Counted from the stretch's first letter, positions 1-14,700 are shown. The stretch is 64,000 nucleotides of DNA from Baylisascaris procyonis (GCA_037389465.1 JAZARR010000080.1:1448734-1512733); one strand, 5' to 3'. Numbers and translations: made by a program. Notes: generated by a model from the letters alone, not told the origin.

Positions 1-1314
1 GATTGAAAGAAAAGTTACCAGATATAAACTACGTGAATATCTTTTATAGTGTCATTATTTGGCACCAATTTTTTAACGATAAAAAACAATATAATCACTA
101 ATTTTTTGAATGTTATTTGAGCAAAACTGCTTCTGTAAGTAAAAGGCTCTTAAAATCTGCCAAAAAATGAAGAACGAATCCTCTCAAATTTCATAATTTT
201 TATGCGAAGATGATAAAATTTTGAGAAAAAACAATGCCGTTGTCAGAAAAAACACCACCATACAACCAAAATGCTCTCCAAAAACAATTCATTGCGTTAA
301 TTCATGGATTTATTTGCGATGTTATGGATAATATTTAGACGATCCCAGCAAACTTGTTTTCCTTACATATATATGCGCGAACTATAATTTGCAATTGCGT
401 TTGCACGCCTCCAAAAATTAGTTCCGTTTTATTATAGACATCTCCCCAAAAGTGGGCTGGTAGTTCAAAGGTAAAACTGGAAAACTGAAAGCAATCCAGG
501 CTCACGAATTTCTGCCGAGCCGAACGCACCTCAAATTTAATGGATGTAATCCAGCGTATAATTCTGCACTTTGCGTTATTCTGGGTTGTATGGTGTTCAA
601 AAATTGCCATAGCAGGCGTCGCATCTACCCACCTAGGGCAGTAAAGATGGGTAAGATGCATAAAATACTATAGGGTTGTTCAAAGACCCCTTGATCAAAG
701 ACCCCATACTATAGAGGGTTTCTTTTAGCCCTGCACATTCCGAATAACCACCCCTCTTCCCCCCTCCACCAAAAAAACGGTTCCGAGTTCAACGAACTGG
801 AGCTGAACTTGATAGTTAGTTCCAAAGTGGAAAACAACTGATGGTCTAGTTCGCTGAGCCATCAAAACAACTGTAGCCGAATGACGCTTACTTTTGCTTG
901 TTTTGACTCAGGCAGTACGGAAATCAGAAGAAAACTCTTCTAAAATGGTTAGTTAGCGATCACGGGTCGCACTTTGTGCCAACATTCGCCTAGGGAATTA
1001 TGGATTTCGATACACAAGTGTGTTACTTCTGTAACCGTCTGCGAACTCTGCGCTGCTCTGAATATTCCGCAAACTGCAGAATTACAGTACTACCAACAAA
1101 TATGTAAATTTGAAATAAAGAGTTCTATTCTGCAGGAAAGGATAAATCAGAATTGACTTCAGTTTTGCATAGGTCTGCAAAAATATGCCAAATCAACTCC
1201 TCTAGAGGTTTCCATATTATTCATGTCATAAAAGCGCTGAGATATGATTTCTATATGATAGAAACGGTAAACGGTAAAGGAAGTGAAAAGAAGGCAGCTG
1301 TGGGAAGAAATGGT

Positions 1315-1377
<63 letters not shown>

Positions 1378-1539
1378 AGTCTCCATTTCCGGTTGATGTA
1401 CTTCAAGAAAATGATACATTATAAGAGGAGTATATGCGTAAGCTTCAACATCGCGGTAGAGCATTTTTCCAAGATATCTGGAACAAAAAGATAAAATTGG
1501 CATCCATCAGCCAACTTAAAGAAAGAACAAACTTTATAC
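1..1539. other. Left edge: probable cil-1 intron sequence, no exon recognised
   Basis: This should be cil-1 intron plus possibly later exons. I searched the minus strand in all frames for the expected 5-phosphatase motifs and found none. A 108-codon open frame on the minus strand (661-335) is the longest here, but it matches no motif expected at that point. The only clear structure is an AT microsatellite. Confidence 0.5.
1317..1374. repeat. (AT)n microsatellite, 58 bp
   Basis: Uninterrupted AT dinucleotide tract of 29 units. It produces a spurious run of alternating Ile-Tyr codons in one open frame. Confidence 0.98.
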
Positions 1540-4535
1540 CTTTAGAAATATTCTTATTGCAAGAGTTCCTTTGTGACCGGTAAGACCGCCGAACGATGAA
1601 CGCGATAATCGAGAATCGATCTTGTCGACCGTTGAGAATACGTGCAACCGAGCAAATATAAGCAAGAGATTTGAAGCTAACGATCCCTTACAAAGCAATG
1701 ATTTTCCATTGGCAATCATCCATGAGCAGAAGCTAGCTTGCCATGTCGCTTCAGCTCGTACAACTCCGAGCAGTTCGGAATGTGATAACTCCTTCAAACA
1801 GCAATAATTTATGTAGTAGGTCGGTAGGTTTAATTAAAATGATGCAAATTCGTTTCAACCTTTAATAGAAATTAAAAGCAACTAACGTTGGTTAAAAACT
1901 ATAAATCTCGGAAATTCAATGATAGCTAACGCAACCTTTGCTAATGAAAACGTATAAAAGATTGAAAATGAATTGCTCAATTGTTTCAATAGTGATGATT
2001 GGTGCACTCGAAAACTTATTATAGAGATTCAGTGGTGGTTGGAAGAAACAACTCAAATAACCCTACAATCCTATAAATCATTCTTGCAACACTACTTATT
2101 TCGTTTTGAACTAGGACGTCCTATATTCTTCACCGAAGTAGAACATCCCTACCCCCACCCCCTCCACCAGCTTAACAAATGAGCCTTGTTCTCAATCTTC
2201 CACTTGAAGTAAAATTTACCGGTATGTTGCCAGCAGCTCTTAAATCCCCGCTGTTACTTTACGAAGATGGGAGCAATTTCACAACATCAGGTGTCATAAA
2301 CTCTCCCTGGAATGGGAAAGCCTGTTAGGAAAGATTACTAGTACTCCAGTGCAAACTGGCGTAATATTAATTCGCGCAACTGACAGATCACGGCAAACGG
2401 TTGACCACATATTGAAGGATGCTAAGATCCTATGAGACCTAGTTGCGGTTAGCAAGACATGATGCGGCCAAAATATGAAATATTTCTGCACTTTACCTGG
2501 TTGCCAAAATCACAAGTTTGCTATCTGATGCCGAGGAAATACAATGAAAATGAATATTGTAACTGTTATCAAATCAGTATTATTTTACCTCAAGTTGAAA
2601 ACCATAATTCCGAGCCTCTACGTGTGGCTGTAATCATGAAATACCCTAAACAGCAGGAAAATAAACGGCCAACTAAACAATTTCGTAAAATTTATAAAAA
2701 ATAAAGTATACGAAAAAATCTTCATATTTAAAGTGATCTAAGGTTTCTACAAATCCTCTGCAAACGAATCTTTCTTCTGCGATTAAAATCACTGCAAAAT
2801 AGATGCAGCAATCGACGCAATCTTCTGATATTTTAAATGCCTACCAAGTTTTACATCTCAGATCGCCGCTGCTTATCAACTGTAGCTATCGAACCTACAA
2901 TGGACCCTAAAATCCGGCTTCATGACTTTTTGAAAGCATAGAAAATTTGACGCACGTTTGAGTGTCTATTATATGACTTCTCTTCCAGACAGATACGGAT
3001 GCATATATAAACCATCCCTTTCCGTCCCCTCTTGTTGGGTGAAATTTTAGTCCAAATTTCACCTCATCTTTTAGGGATATGAAATCTCAACAATAGTTTC
3101 ATATATTTGAAATGAAATTGAAATGAATTAACAATGACACTTCAAATCTACATGCATGCCTCAATAAGTTGGTTGGGCATGAAATTTCCAAGTTTTGAAA
3201 GTCAGGGATCAGCATCAAATTGGGTAAGATGCGAAATTGAATAAGAGACAGAAATTCAGCACCGGTTAAGAATCGAGAAAATCGAGTCGAGAGACCATCT
3301 TAGGATGCATCTTTCTTTTCGATTTTAGTCTACGCTGCAACTTTTCGGATTATCTCAGCCATCATATATCTTGGAAAGGGGATTTTTTTTTTTTTTTTTT
3401 GAAGTAGCATTTTTCCTTCGCTAAGTAACCCTTTACCCATGCTGAAAAGTACGCTATTTCACCCAAACTTCCCTTCCCCTTCTCGCAAATTTGCATTTCT
3501 CTTCGACATTGGGCGTGGGATGGGGGAACGCTTAAGCTCATCTATGCCCCATCATACCACCTGCATATCTCAGTACATTTCTCTTCCCTACTTGCACAAC
3601 CCAAGTACGATCGTTGGCTAGAAAAAGACCAAGATTGACGTCAATGAAGTCCGATGTGCCAAATATAAACTTATTTTACCGCCACTACCAACTCATTATT
3701 GTTCATCGATGAAGTGTGAAATTTGCATATTACCCAATTGGTTGAATAATTATTTCTATGCACCTTTTACGAGCAATGGTCCAATAAGTCTAAAAATACC
3801 AACGTATTCGATCATCTCATATCCTTTTTAGCTGCTTATTCCACTCTATTTATGTGGCAGTTTTTGTGAGTGCAAAAAAACAACTATTCCCATTTTTGCT
3901 GATGGTTTCCCATACCAACCTTTTTCCCTAAAAAACAAAAAATATTTCTTGAAATCAGAATGGATAAATCATGAACCTAGCTAGCTTAGTGGAATTAACA
4001 ATTAAAGCAATCGCACCTCGCACCACACAACAACAATTAATTAGCATATAAGAGAGACTTATAAACATCAATTGTGTAAATATAGTCGCAATAGCCTAGA
4101 CTATTTTTGGTTCGATCCGTAATATTGGCTACTGTGGGCTAATCTCATTTCGCATCAAAACGAAATGCCCATTTGTAACTATTGCTCTCAACAATTTTCC
4201 AGTAATTTTTCAGTATTACATTATTTTTTTAAAGTGGCGCCATAATTCTTCGGAGCAATTGTAGCAAATTTCATCAGTGACCAAGTCATACCTCCGCATC
4301 GCCCATCCCCCACCTCCCATTCCCCATTCCATAACCTATGTTTTCGTCGTAATGTTGCAGAAAAGTTGACTTCCGATTTAAAAAATGACATTTCACTTAC
4401 CTGCAATGCAATGACAGCAATATCTGAATTGGCCACATCCTCTTCATCCAGCAACTGATAGATCTGATCGCTTTCCGTTCGCCGAGAATTTATATTATAT
4501 GTTATACAAACAATTCGCCAACTGTCAACATTCAT
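1540..4535 (-). CDS. cil-1: Inositol polyphosphate 5-phosphatase, INPP5K/CIL-1-like (partial; exons 1-2, continues past the left edge)
   Basis: Exons seen: 4535-4401 (45 codons, ends CAG|GTAAGT, phase 0) and 1791-1540 (84 codons, acceptor TTTGAAG, donor AAG|GTATAA, phase 0). Exon 1 starts at ATG 4535 and carries the opening of the 5-phosphatase fold, with RIVCITYNIN and DIAVIALQ. The next exon opens ELSHSE, rebuilding the LQE motif whose Glu binds Mg2+ in the family. Exon 2 contains the core NLLLIFARLH followed by GGLTGHKGTLAIRI, the family's GNKG motif with His for Asn. The family removes the 5-phosphate from phosphoinositides; C. elegans CIL-1 acts in cilia and sperm (recall). The remaining motifs (the GD.N and PAWTDR regions) were not found left of 1540 and should lie beyond the window. 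A likely splice acceptor, TTTAG, sits 15 nt before the ATG. Its position beside bath-42 supports the name. Confidence 0.8.
1792..4400 (-). other. cil-1 intron 1 (2.6 kb)
   Basis: Lies between the two resolved cil-1 exons, which join in phase at the conserved LQ|E position, so no exon is needed here. It contains a poly-T run of about 18 near 3390 and otherwise ordinary AT-rich sequence. Confidence 0.7.
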
Positions 4536-4550
4536 CGCTTTATTCCATTT

Positions 4551-7500
4551 CTAAACACCTAAATTACTGAGAGCCGTCAAATGTTTGTGAGAAACGCTGC
4601 GATTTCATACGTAAATGACGATTACCTGGTGAATTTCTCCTTAAAATCCAACACGATAAGTGAGAGTTAATGAAGATTAATTCCACTTGCTCCAGGCTGC
4701 TAATATTTCTTCAAAAAAAAAAATATTACGACTCCATACCTCAGCTCAATCGAATGGAAACAACTGCTTTATCAACTGTCGATAATTTATAAAATTCCCC
4801 CTCATTGCGCTCTTACTCTTTCAACTCTCTAATCTTTTTTCTTCCCTTCAAACTGTAATTTGCATATTGCACTAATAAGTAAGCGTCGAGCATACTGCAG
4901 TAAAGATCGCAGGATTGCATAAACTCGACAGTGTTCCCAATTATTTCGCTCTTAATACCGTATATAAAAAATTTTACTCCTCCATTTGTTTTCTAAGGTT
5001 ATTCAGAATAGCCGACCTCTCACCGAGGCGAATAAAAAAGCATTGAGAATGCTCGCATGTGTTCTTTTCATAATCCTTACTTTCTCACCGCAACATGACT
5101 CAAGAATACTGGCAGAATTTACTGGACAATCGGCGGCTAAAAATACAGAGGATGTGTCATTTGTTTAAGGCTCGAAAGAAGGTGGAACTACATCGCCGCT
5201 CCCCAACAAGGCCTAAGGTAATCACGTGTGCGCTACATATCATATCTATAGGTCATATGGCATATGTGCAGGAAAATGTTTTTCCAATTTTATAAAGTAT
5301 ATGAAGACAGTGAATCGTCACAAGCAAGTCCCTACCTCTCCCTGGATATACTGCTTTTTGGGATTTTACAATTTATATTACGATACATCGATTATGACGA
5401 TACGGCGCTGAAACTCGATAGAAAATCCTCATCTTTCTAATAAACCTGTTCCCCTTCAACTCTTTGGGAGTTGTAAACCCGTGGGTTTACTTTCCAAGTT
5501 CGATGATGTTGAAAAAATCACCTTAACGAGTGAACAACGCTGCAAATCTATCACAGCTTTCTTCCGCAATAGCTACGTCGCAACCTCGTGCCACGCAATA
5601 CTCAGATAAGGCATATTTCCTGTTCTGTTCCTTCGAGCCATCAAATATATGCTTTAGCTCCAATACCTACATCGAACAGACAGCACATCTTTCAGCAAAA
5701 CGCTATCGTAAAAACTAAACACCTTTATCTTTTCAAGACCAAAACGCTAACACCTGAAATCATTCGGGATCCCTGGAATGAAATTTCTCGGTCTCTCCTA
5801 TCCAATATATCGGTAAAACCACAAAAAAATATCTGACGTAAAACGCAAAGTTATGAGGTAATTTATTGAGCGTCGACAATAGATATAGAATCCCCGATCA
5901 CAACCCAAAGTTAAAATCATCCCATTACCAAGAAACCACACAATAAAACAAGGATCATATTTGACCGTTTTCTGATTTAAGAGGAAGCAAAGAAGAGGAA
6001 ATGTCAATAATAATGCTGGGTGACCGCGTGTTCGACAAGATTCCTTCTCAAAGATACCAAACAATCCATACAAATAAGAAAAACTTCCAATAAATCAATG
6101 AACACATTCGACGTGTTGCAATATTACTAAGCAAATGTAAACAACAATAAAATGAAATACAACAGGGCAGTTCAAAAAATTTTTTTTTATTTGTAATAAC
6201 AAACAGTTGCCTTGGAAAATCGAAACAGAAAGTCTCCTTTAGTAACGCATAAAACACATCAAAAAACAACCGCATTAAGAGGGAGGGATTAAAGTGCATT
6301 GCAGCAACAAACTCGTGTAAAATAAATTTGATGATGCAAGGGGGAATTTCATAGATGAACATTCCACATTCCTTAACCTAAAGGCATCGGTAACTGCGAA
6401 ACGAAGATCTTATTCTACAGTGTGAAGATATTGTGGATGCCACCAACGAATATCTTCGCAGAATCCCAGCATCACATTCACACCAACCATTGTATCCTCG
6501 CTCACTTCCCCGCTCCACATTGCTTGCCCATAAATGCAAAGGGTATTACAAGACAAGAATGCAAAAAAAAAAAAAACAACCGTGAACTGCATTCTACAAA
6601 ATAATTGAACCAATCAGACTGGAGCGAAAATTTTCAGAACTCATGCGACTGGGAAGCAACAGAGTCAACTCCCATCTAAAAGCCTAGCAAGGCGTGATTC
6701 CAAAAAATGCTGGAGGTCATGTCCTTAAACAGTATGTGTAATCCTCCCTTGAATTCGAAAGACTTTTCGCTTCTCTAATTATTGTATCCAACTAAACTGT
6801 AAAAGTACCGAAAAGAACAACTGGCAAACAATTGAGACAACGATAAACAATACAATAATAAAACAATGCGGCGAAACTTGTAGATTAAAATTGAATCCAT
6901 AAACAGCGGCTCAGCAACACTATGACCAATACACCCAGTCTCATCTCAGCTCAAGCATTCAGCATCATTACCATACCATCCCTCCCCTTATCCGCCACCA
7001 CCCTTCTATTTCATCCTCTAGTTGAAAATTTCCTAACGTTCGCCATGCAAAAAAAAAAAAAATAACACAACAAAAAATTTACTAATTATAAGTACTGAAC
7101 CATTTATACAGCAAATTTTTCAGCAAAATAACATAGCAAGAAAATGAGGTCAGTGGATGGAAACAATTTACGTCACCCTGCTCTTCCTCCTCCCATTTCG
7201 GTCGATTCATTCGACTCTTGCCATCTTATAAGTCCATTATTACGACTGGATTTTTAGTTCGTTGAAGCCTCTTCCCAAAAATTTTGATTTTAAGCAACGA
7301 TAGTCGAATGAGCAGCCAAAGTATAACATAAATGCGCCAGTGCATAATACTAATTAGAGTATTGAATTTTGCAACAACTTATATTTGTCACAATTCCACA
7401 AATAATGAAAAACCAAAAAAAAGAAGAAACAGCGCATAGCAATCACAACACTGTGCATCAGGATCATAGGGCAAAATACGCGGGGCAGCATAGTTGCACC

Positions 7501-8775
7501 AATGGGATATCAATTCATGCACGTCGATCATTTATAGCATTAGCAATTATACAACTATAATAATCCCATTATAACATAAATACATACCTTCCACCAGAAA
7601 TATGGCTTCTACATCACCTAATACACTAAACGCCAAATACCCTATATCAAATACCCTCAACAAAAAGTGACCATACATCGATAGTGCCAAAATCAGACTT
7701 TTAATGCGTAAACGGACGGCGGGGGAGGGGAGGGGGATGGGAGAGTTGAGTTACATCCCAGAAATAAGAATAATAAAGTGCTGTAAACATTACAATAATT
7801 GATTTTATAAACATCAAAACAGCTTTTTGTGTTGCTATAGGCATAAAACTTTGCTAAAAGAATAAATTACCCCTTAACGAAATTTGCCCCCGGTATCACG
7901 GGAAGCTAAGCACCTCACATTAATGGTGTCTGACGCTGTGTGAAAAAGATTCGACAAAAATATGCTTGAATTTTAAAAAAGCGTTGACAACCTTTGATAA
8001 CATTTAATACAGCAAAAGTGAAAATATATGAACAAGACAACGATGCAACTCTTTAAACCGACTTTGAAAAACAATCGTAATACAGCCTCTTTACGAAAAT
8101 CTTTGCAACTGACGTCGCAGTCACCCACAATTTCTCTTACTTAAAACCACAATGAGAAGCCAATCAAACTGCTAGACATATCCCCCCAAAAAATAAAAAA
8201 GTTTCCCTAATGACTCTTATGTACATCAGTAACTATATGTACATCAGTAATGATCCAGTGCAAATCAGTGAAGGATTCTGTTGAGATGATATATGTCTGT
8301 CAACAAAAAACAAATTTTACTGCCCTACGCGTTATATATTTCATAGCAATCAGAACAACCCTTAAAACTCTGTCATTCCAACCAATTCTACATACTAATA
8401 TCGGATGAATGCAACCAATCATTCAGTGCAATACTACTGCTGAAAGTAGTAAACAGCATCATTGCTGCGATAAACTTCAGTCTGAAGCTCAACTGCTAAA
8501 AATACTCCTATTTCGATGCATTAAAATATGCTGGTGCTCGATGCCATTGTCACTAAGTCATGAGAAAATGCGAAATAAATGCATCCACTTCGAGAAGAGA
8601 TATATAACCGCAAGTTAGAAACTTTTAATGCTACGCCAATATATTGGCGTTGCAAAATATATCAATTAGTGGTTAATGAACATGCTTTGAACAAAATGTA
8701 AAAATGAAGCATGCAGCCCGTAAACGCGAACATGGGAACAAGCATAAAAAAGGGAGATAGAGATAAACAAACAAG
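4551..8775. other. Intergenic, cil-1 to bath-42
   Basis: No convincing exon on either strand. It holds the bath-42 3' end signals near 8.6 kb, a short direct repeat (TATGTACATCAGTAA at 8218 and 8237), and A-rich tracts near 6.57 and 7.05 kb. At 4.2 kb the gap is much longer than a usual nematode operon spacer, so co-transcription of bath-42 and cil-1 is not indicated. Confidence 0.6.
8624..8650 (-). promoter_or_regulatory. bath-42 3' UTR palindrome and candidate poly(A) signal
   Basis: A perfect 18-bp palindrome at 8633-8650 (ACGCCAAT/ATTGGCGT arms) lies about 125 nt past the bath-42 stop on the minus strand. It is followed after 3 nt by ATTAAA (8629-8624), a common variant poly(A) signal. 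No AATAAA was seen closer to the stop. The role is inferred. Confidence 0.4.
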
Positions 8776-11700
8776 CTATCTAAGAGTTCTTCGAAGACGC
8801 TTTCTGAGTATAGGACGCGAATCGTGCATCGAAGAGCTTGAACCAGCAATTGCACTGTCATCACTGCCGCAGACTGAGCAATCCGACAAGCTCGACGATG
8901 AACCCTCTCCAGCTAGCACTGATTCGAGCAAGTCGTTGGCCAACTCGGAACGCTCTCGCTTCATCTGTTTCCATTCTGCTGATCGCAATACGTCGCGATG
9001 ATGTTGCATCATATAACGTGTACATGCCTATAAAACAACATTTCACTTTAACCAAGATTCTCAAACACTCCATTTGCATTTAAAAATCACTACCGGGTGG
9101 TTCTGAAGGAAGGACGGATGGCCGGTAACAGCAACATTTATGAACTCTGCAAAGATGATTTGAATCAATGGAAGCTATACAGTCAGTCAAGTGATGCTGA
9201 TGAAAGACCTCATCACAGTTTAACAGAAGATTACATCACTTCAAGATATTTAACCTCAGCACCAAAATACTCTACGACGACTGCTACAACAGAAAATGTT
9301 TACTTGAAAGATGAGGCAAGGCATGCTTCTCTTTTTAACTATGCTGTGATCAGTGACTTGTGAATGGAACATATGCTCCAACCTACACCACCATCTTCAA
9401 TAACGGAAACAATGCAAAAGTGAAACGATACTTATTCTCGTTAACAACAGCGACCAACCAACAACACCAAAAACATCTAGACAATCGATTAAAAATGTTG
9501 TCAACCTTTAATATCCCTAAACATCCTTCGTTTACATCTCACCTGAGTTCGAACAATGCTGCTTCAATTCAGGAATACTCCTCATGATTCATTAGAAGGA
9601 AATTATTGAGCAGTTCGTGATTCACTTTCCTACCTACTTATTCACATCTTTAGACTAATTTCACAATTTTGCGCTTTTCATGAAAATAGAAACATAACAC
9701 AGTGAAACGGAAAAGAATGTGGGTCGATGAATTAGAGCAGGGGAAAGAGGGAAGGATCCCAAACCTCCCATAAACCAACAACTCTAAATCACGCTGCATA
9801 AGTAGTAACAAAAATACGCTCATGATAGCAACTGCTCAAGTTATAACGTGCTGAACTTTTCCAAGACTTCAAAAATTTCGGCGTCGGCTCAATAAAGGAA
9901 ACTGAAACCGAATTCACAGCAGAATTCACTAGGTCACGTAAATTTTAGCACAGATTTTTACACCGCGAAAGTGAAGCCATATGCATTACATCACTGTGCA
10001 GATCGAGTCAAATTGTGCTGGGTTGTGTGCATACCTAGGGAAGGCATTACAGGTTATCTAGACATTCCATCAATATAACTCATAAATGGTTCCATTAGCA
10101 GGTGCAATTTGAAAATTTGAAGAGATGAACCTGTTTGAGGATGGATGCGGAGTACGTATCGGCGAATACAGCTGTTGATGCGACATTCTTACTATTAATT
10201 GTCGTTGCCAGATACCGCTCACACTGCTCCTTTAATGGCAATATGGCATATTTGTCTGCGATTGCCAATACGTCTTCTGCATAACCCTCGACCAACTCAG
10301 TTGATCCCGTGTAAATATAGTCGATCATTGCTCGAACCTCAACAACGATTCTGTTTCATATATACAGCACAAAATCGTATAAAAGCCTTTTAAACACTTC
10401 CAAGAACTGATTATTCCAAGCATTACAGGAGTTGTACAGCATACCTAATAAACTCCAAACCGGGAAAAACTGCCGAAGAAATGTGGAACACTTCATGTAG
10501 GAGTCTTTTTACACGTTACAGATGGTCGTCTAAGCGTAGTAAATATCTACAAAATATGACAAAGCAATGACAACCTTGGTGACTTAAGTATGATTTTTTG
10601 ACTGCCTGAGAATTTTCAGTGTATTAGCAAAATTTTTCTAAACAGCTGTACACAGGACCTATCATCTGACATGTACAATACTCCTTCCTACCCACCTCAG
10701 ATGAAGGCTCCTTTAGTCACAGCTGTCGGATTTTGCACCTGAAGGTCCAAAATCTAAATGTGCAACTAAAAAACCAAAAAGGCAGTATTGAGTAACTAGA
10801 AATTGTTGAATATGATCAGAGGCGACGAAAGGCACGTACCGGCTCAAACCTGCAGTCTTGTATATCAATCACTCCCTTCTGCGCTTCGACCATACATTCC
10901 TGTGCGAACATCGAGCGAAATACTTCGCTGTGTTGACCCAAGATACATCGGTGTGCCCGTAACGTCTTATTCCCTACCTAAACATATCATCACGATTTTC
11001 ACTTAATTTTTTAGTGGTACTGCAATAAGACAAATAACGTTCCTGCTCAAATAAAGAGTAAAATCAAGCAAAACACCGTGCTAAGACCTAAATTAGTTCC
11101 TGAAAAATTAATTTTAGGATGCTAAAAAGTACCACAAGCACTCGTTAAATGAAACTATTTCTGAAAAATGCTGAGCAACTGATCTCATGCGGAAAAGGAA
11201 GCGAGAGAAACGGAAACATAAATGATCCCAGCCTTGTTCAATCCTTCAGGCACACAGCCACTATCTTTTGCTCACTCAACTGCCAAATTTTAACGGTGAG
11301 GCTCAAAGGTTTCAAAGCATAAACATAAAGCCGTTCATACGAACAGTTACTTTTAACTGAATGCTGATGGCAAAAATTATTAGACCTCCAGCGAAGAAAG
11401 CAATACATAAATTTCGGGGAATTCCCATTCCTTCTCTGATCTTAGAGGCTCGCGAAGAATTTGGAGGGGATTTCGAGTTTTTTTTTTTCGTGATTGCGCA
11501 TATACATTCTCTAGTTTTACCCATTTTTGCGCTTTATTCAGCGTTTTTTGCGATATTGTCGCTTTTCCGTTTACCTCTAATTGTTATCTCCCATATCTTT
11601 TTGCTGATCTTCTGGTAAAATGAATAAACGCCGATTACAGGTAACCATTAAAAACAAATCATAGCGTCTCTCGCTTTCCTATATCCTGTTGAATGTATTC

Positions 11701-14700
11701 TGGTATCCATTCGATACAACGAGAACCCTACTTCTCTCTTCCCCCTTCCCCCCCACTCATTATTGCTTATGTTTCTTCAGATTTCCAAAGGTAACGAAAA
11801 CTATTCTGCGCATTCGATCAGATTTGCGCTGAAACACCAAAAAGCTCTCTCAACAAAACCTCTCCCAGAATAAATATTTTTTTTAAAATCTCTCTTTGAA
11901 AAAACAGCATACTCTTTCTGATTTAAGCCGATTTTGGCTAATTAAAACAAAGTTCAAATATGCGAACCATTTGCAGCAGTCTTGAAAACTAACATCCGGA
12001 AAATCTAGACACGAAAATATTTTAAACAACAAATGAAACTGTATTTATCGCAATATCCGCCAGTGATTAACTTAGCAGTCGCCGACGGTAGGAGATGATG
12101 TACAAATGTAAGACATTTGCGCCCAATCACGCGCTTTAAGCCTCGAGTGAACATAGCACAGCGCCAAATACATCACCGATTTGCATAACCCATTTCAGCT
12201 TACCTTTATACTGCAATCCGCGAATAATTCATTATCAAGCATCTCCTTCAACGAATCACGAATCGATAATTCACTTTTGTCTTCGAAGTCTTCGCTCGGC
12301 TCCGGTTCGATCGCCTGTTCAACGCTGATCTTCGATCCAGGAGGAAAATATTCCACCTCACAGATCAGAAGAAGTGCGCCATCAGGTTTCAAAGCAGCCA
12401 TCATCTTTTCACGCGAAACCTTTAATACATTCGATTCGTATAGCATTCATCTATGTTTCACAATTCTAATCCGCTTTAAAAACCATCCTTCAAAAAAGAA
12501 CCACGTTCAAGGACATTACAGACCCCATTATCTTTTCAATGCCATTTTAAACAGCAGCTCCTTCTTTTTATCTGAAGACATGAAAAACCGATCCCAATGA
12601 CATTATCCTCTTAGATGCTGGCACTTTCACCTGAAAATTCCGTACACCTGTAAGAAAACCGATTAATTACCTGTTTTGCATAATGACTCATATATTAAAT
12701 TAGCGCCTTCTATAGCCCAGCAATTAGTTTTTCACGCCCTACGAAATACCACGTGGAAGAAAATTTACCTGGAACTTGCCACGTCCTTGTTGATTGGTAA
12801 AATCCTTAGTGTCACGGCACACGCTCACCCTCAATGAGTTCGCATCCAGCGCATAGATTTGGAATTCCGTCATTATCGGCTCTTCACCCCGCTAAACTCC
12901 ATCAACATAAACTTTGAGCAGTTATTTCGCATTAGTTTATAATACTTCCGTAAGTTTTCAACCTTTCACAACACATAAAGATACTATCCTAACTTCCTCG
13001 CTTCCTCTCCCAAAAACGTAAGAAAAATTCAAAAATGCGGCTATGCAAATTTTGAAACATGAGGTAGCTTTTTTGCTGACAACTGGGAGAAAAATGTCAT
13101 GTAAAGACCAATCCACAGAAATCTGCTTGGAAATTTGCTCAAACTATTTGAGAGGCGGCGAATGGGAAGATGGGAAATGCCACAGAATGGGAACATGCAT
13201 GCCTCATGGCAGAATGAAACTTCATCCACCATCCATCATCTTCTTTTATGTCATTCCCTCTTTATAGGACATCTGCTGTTGTCATGAGAACAGTGTTTAT
13301 TCTCATATAATTTTGATTTTACAATTCTCAACAAAGCACAAATCTTCCTTTAACTGAGACAAGATCACATCCCTTTCGCTTAGGCTTAGTTCTACACCAT
13401 GTCACCATTCTCACTCATCCTCCCTCTTTTAATTATGCTGAAAAAACCCGTGAAATAATTGCTGCAGCATTGCTGCCTCATAACTAGAGATTTTGCAGCC
13501 AATGATGAATCTTTCGCCAAACCCAGACATGTGCATAGTTACAGTCGAAGGTCCATGCAACAAAAACAATAGCTTTCAGCTTTTCACTCAGACCATATTA
13601 CCAAAACAAATCGCCAGAAATGCAGTCAAATCTTTTAAAGCAGACGAAGGCCAATCGAAGAGTGAACAGAGGACAAGTGAAGAGGAAAGCGAGGAGGGGA
13701 ATAGGCATATCTTAAATAAAACTCATTTTAGTAATGAACTTACAAAGTTTCTCCGACATTACCACAAATAAAAAATATGCGAACGCAAATGGCACAAGCA
13801 ACAACAGTTCGTTATTTTGAAGAATTTCAAAAGTTATAAAGAATAATTATCAGTCCCCTACTCTCTCCCTTTTTATCGGCCCCACCTCCACACATAAAAT
13901 ATTCCATGTGAGAGGTCCCTCCCTTTTACCCGCCGAAAATCACCTTTCCGCACCAGCAAATCATCATCCACGACGGAATTTGTCACAGTTAATAATAATA
14001 TTATAATATACCTTAATGCAAGTGACTATCGCACCAATATCATTTCGAACGCATGCCGCAATACTTGGAATAAAATCTTCAGCAGTCACAAACTTTTCTA
14101 GGTTTTATCCAAGGTTCGATTTATTGACAGGTGGAGGGCGGATTCTCTTTCCCGAAATTAATGAACGGTAACTGATCAAAGAAGGCCCTCTTTAAAAGTA
14201 GTAACCCATTCACTTGCAAACCGATGCAATTAAACACCGTAAAGCGCTTGAATAAAAGAAGAACAAAAGAGAAACTAGAAAAATCAGAGAAAGATCCAAC
14301 CTGAAGCCCAACTTGTCGAAGAAAAAACGATACATTGCCAGCATCCTCTTCACGTTTTCCATTCGGATAAACGTGTAATTCCCATGTAACCGTTGGTGCC
14401 TGTGGACATCCGAACTGCTTACTGATTAGATTATGACCGTTTTTGAACAATTTCATCAATTTTTCGAACTGCAAGACTACTAATAGTAATTTATTACGAA
14501 GGTACATCCATCACCGCCTTCCGCACACATGTACTGCGATGCTCAATTATACCACCTTGCATTCAAATTCAGTCACTGTCTCACTTCCCATATACTCGCA
14601 AAACACTGTTTTAATGACGCAGTTATGTTCTTTATTGATACAATCAGCTAATCGTGAGAACAGTTCCGGTTAAGAATTTAAGGACACTATACACGGGCGT

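Noticed and set aside
335..661. 108-codon minus-strand ORF as a later cil-1 exon
   Set aside because: A faint FWGD string recalls the family's GD motif, but surrounding residues, spacing and splice sites do not fit; left unassigned.
2294..2491. Minus-strand open frame with a segment resembling the 5-phosphatase core (RINITPVCTG)
   Set aside because: It lies between cil-1 exons 1 and 2, which already join in phase at the conserved LQ|E motif; the true core motif (GGLTGHKGT) is in exon 2.
9097..9363. 88-codon plus-strand ORF inside bath-42
   Set aside because: Starts at GTG, lies within bath-42 intron 7, has no splice context and no recognisable domain.
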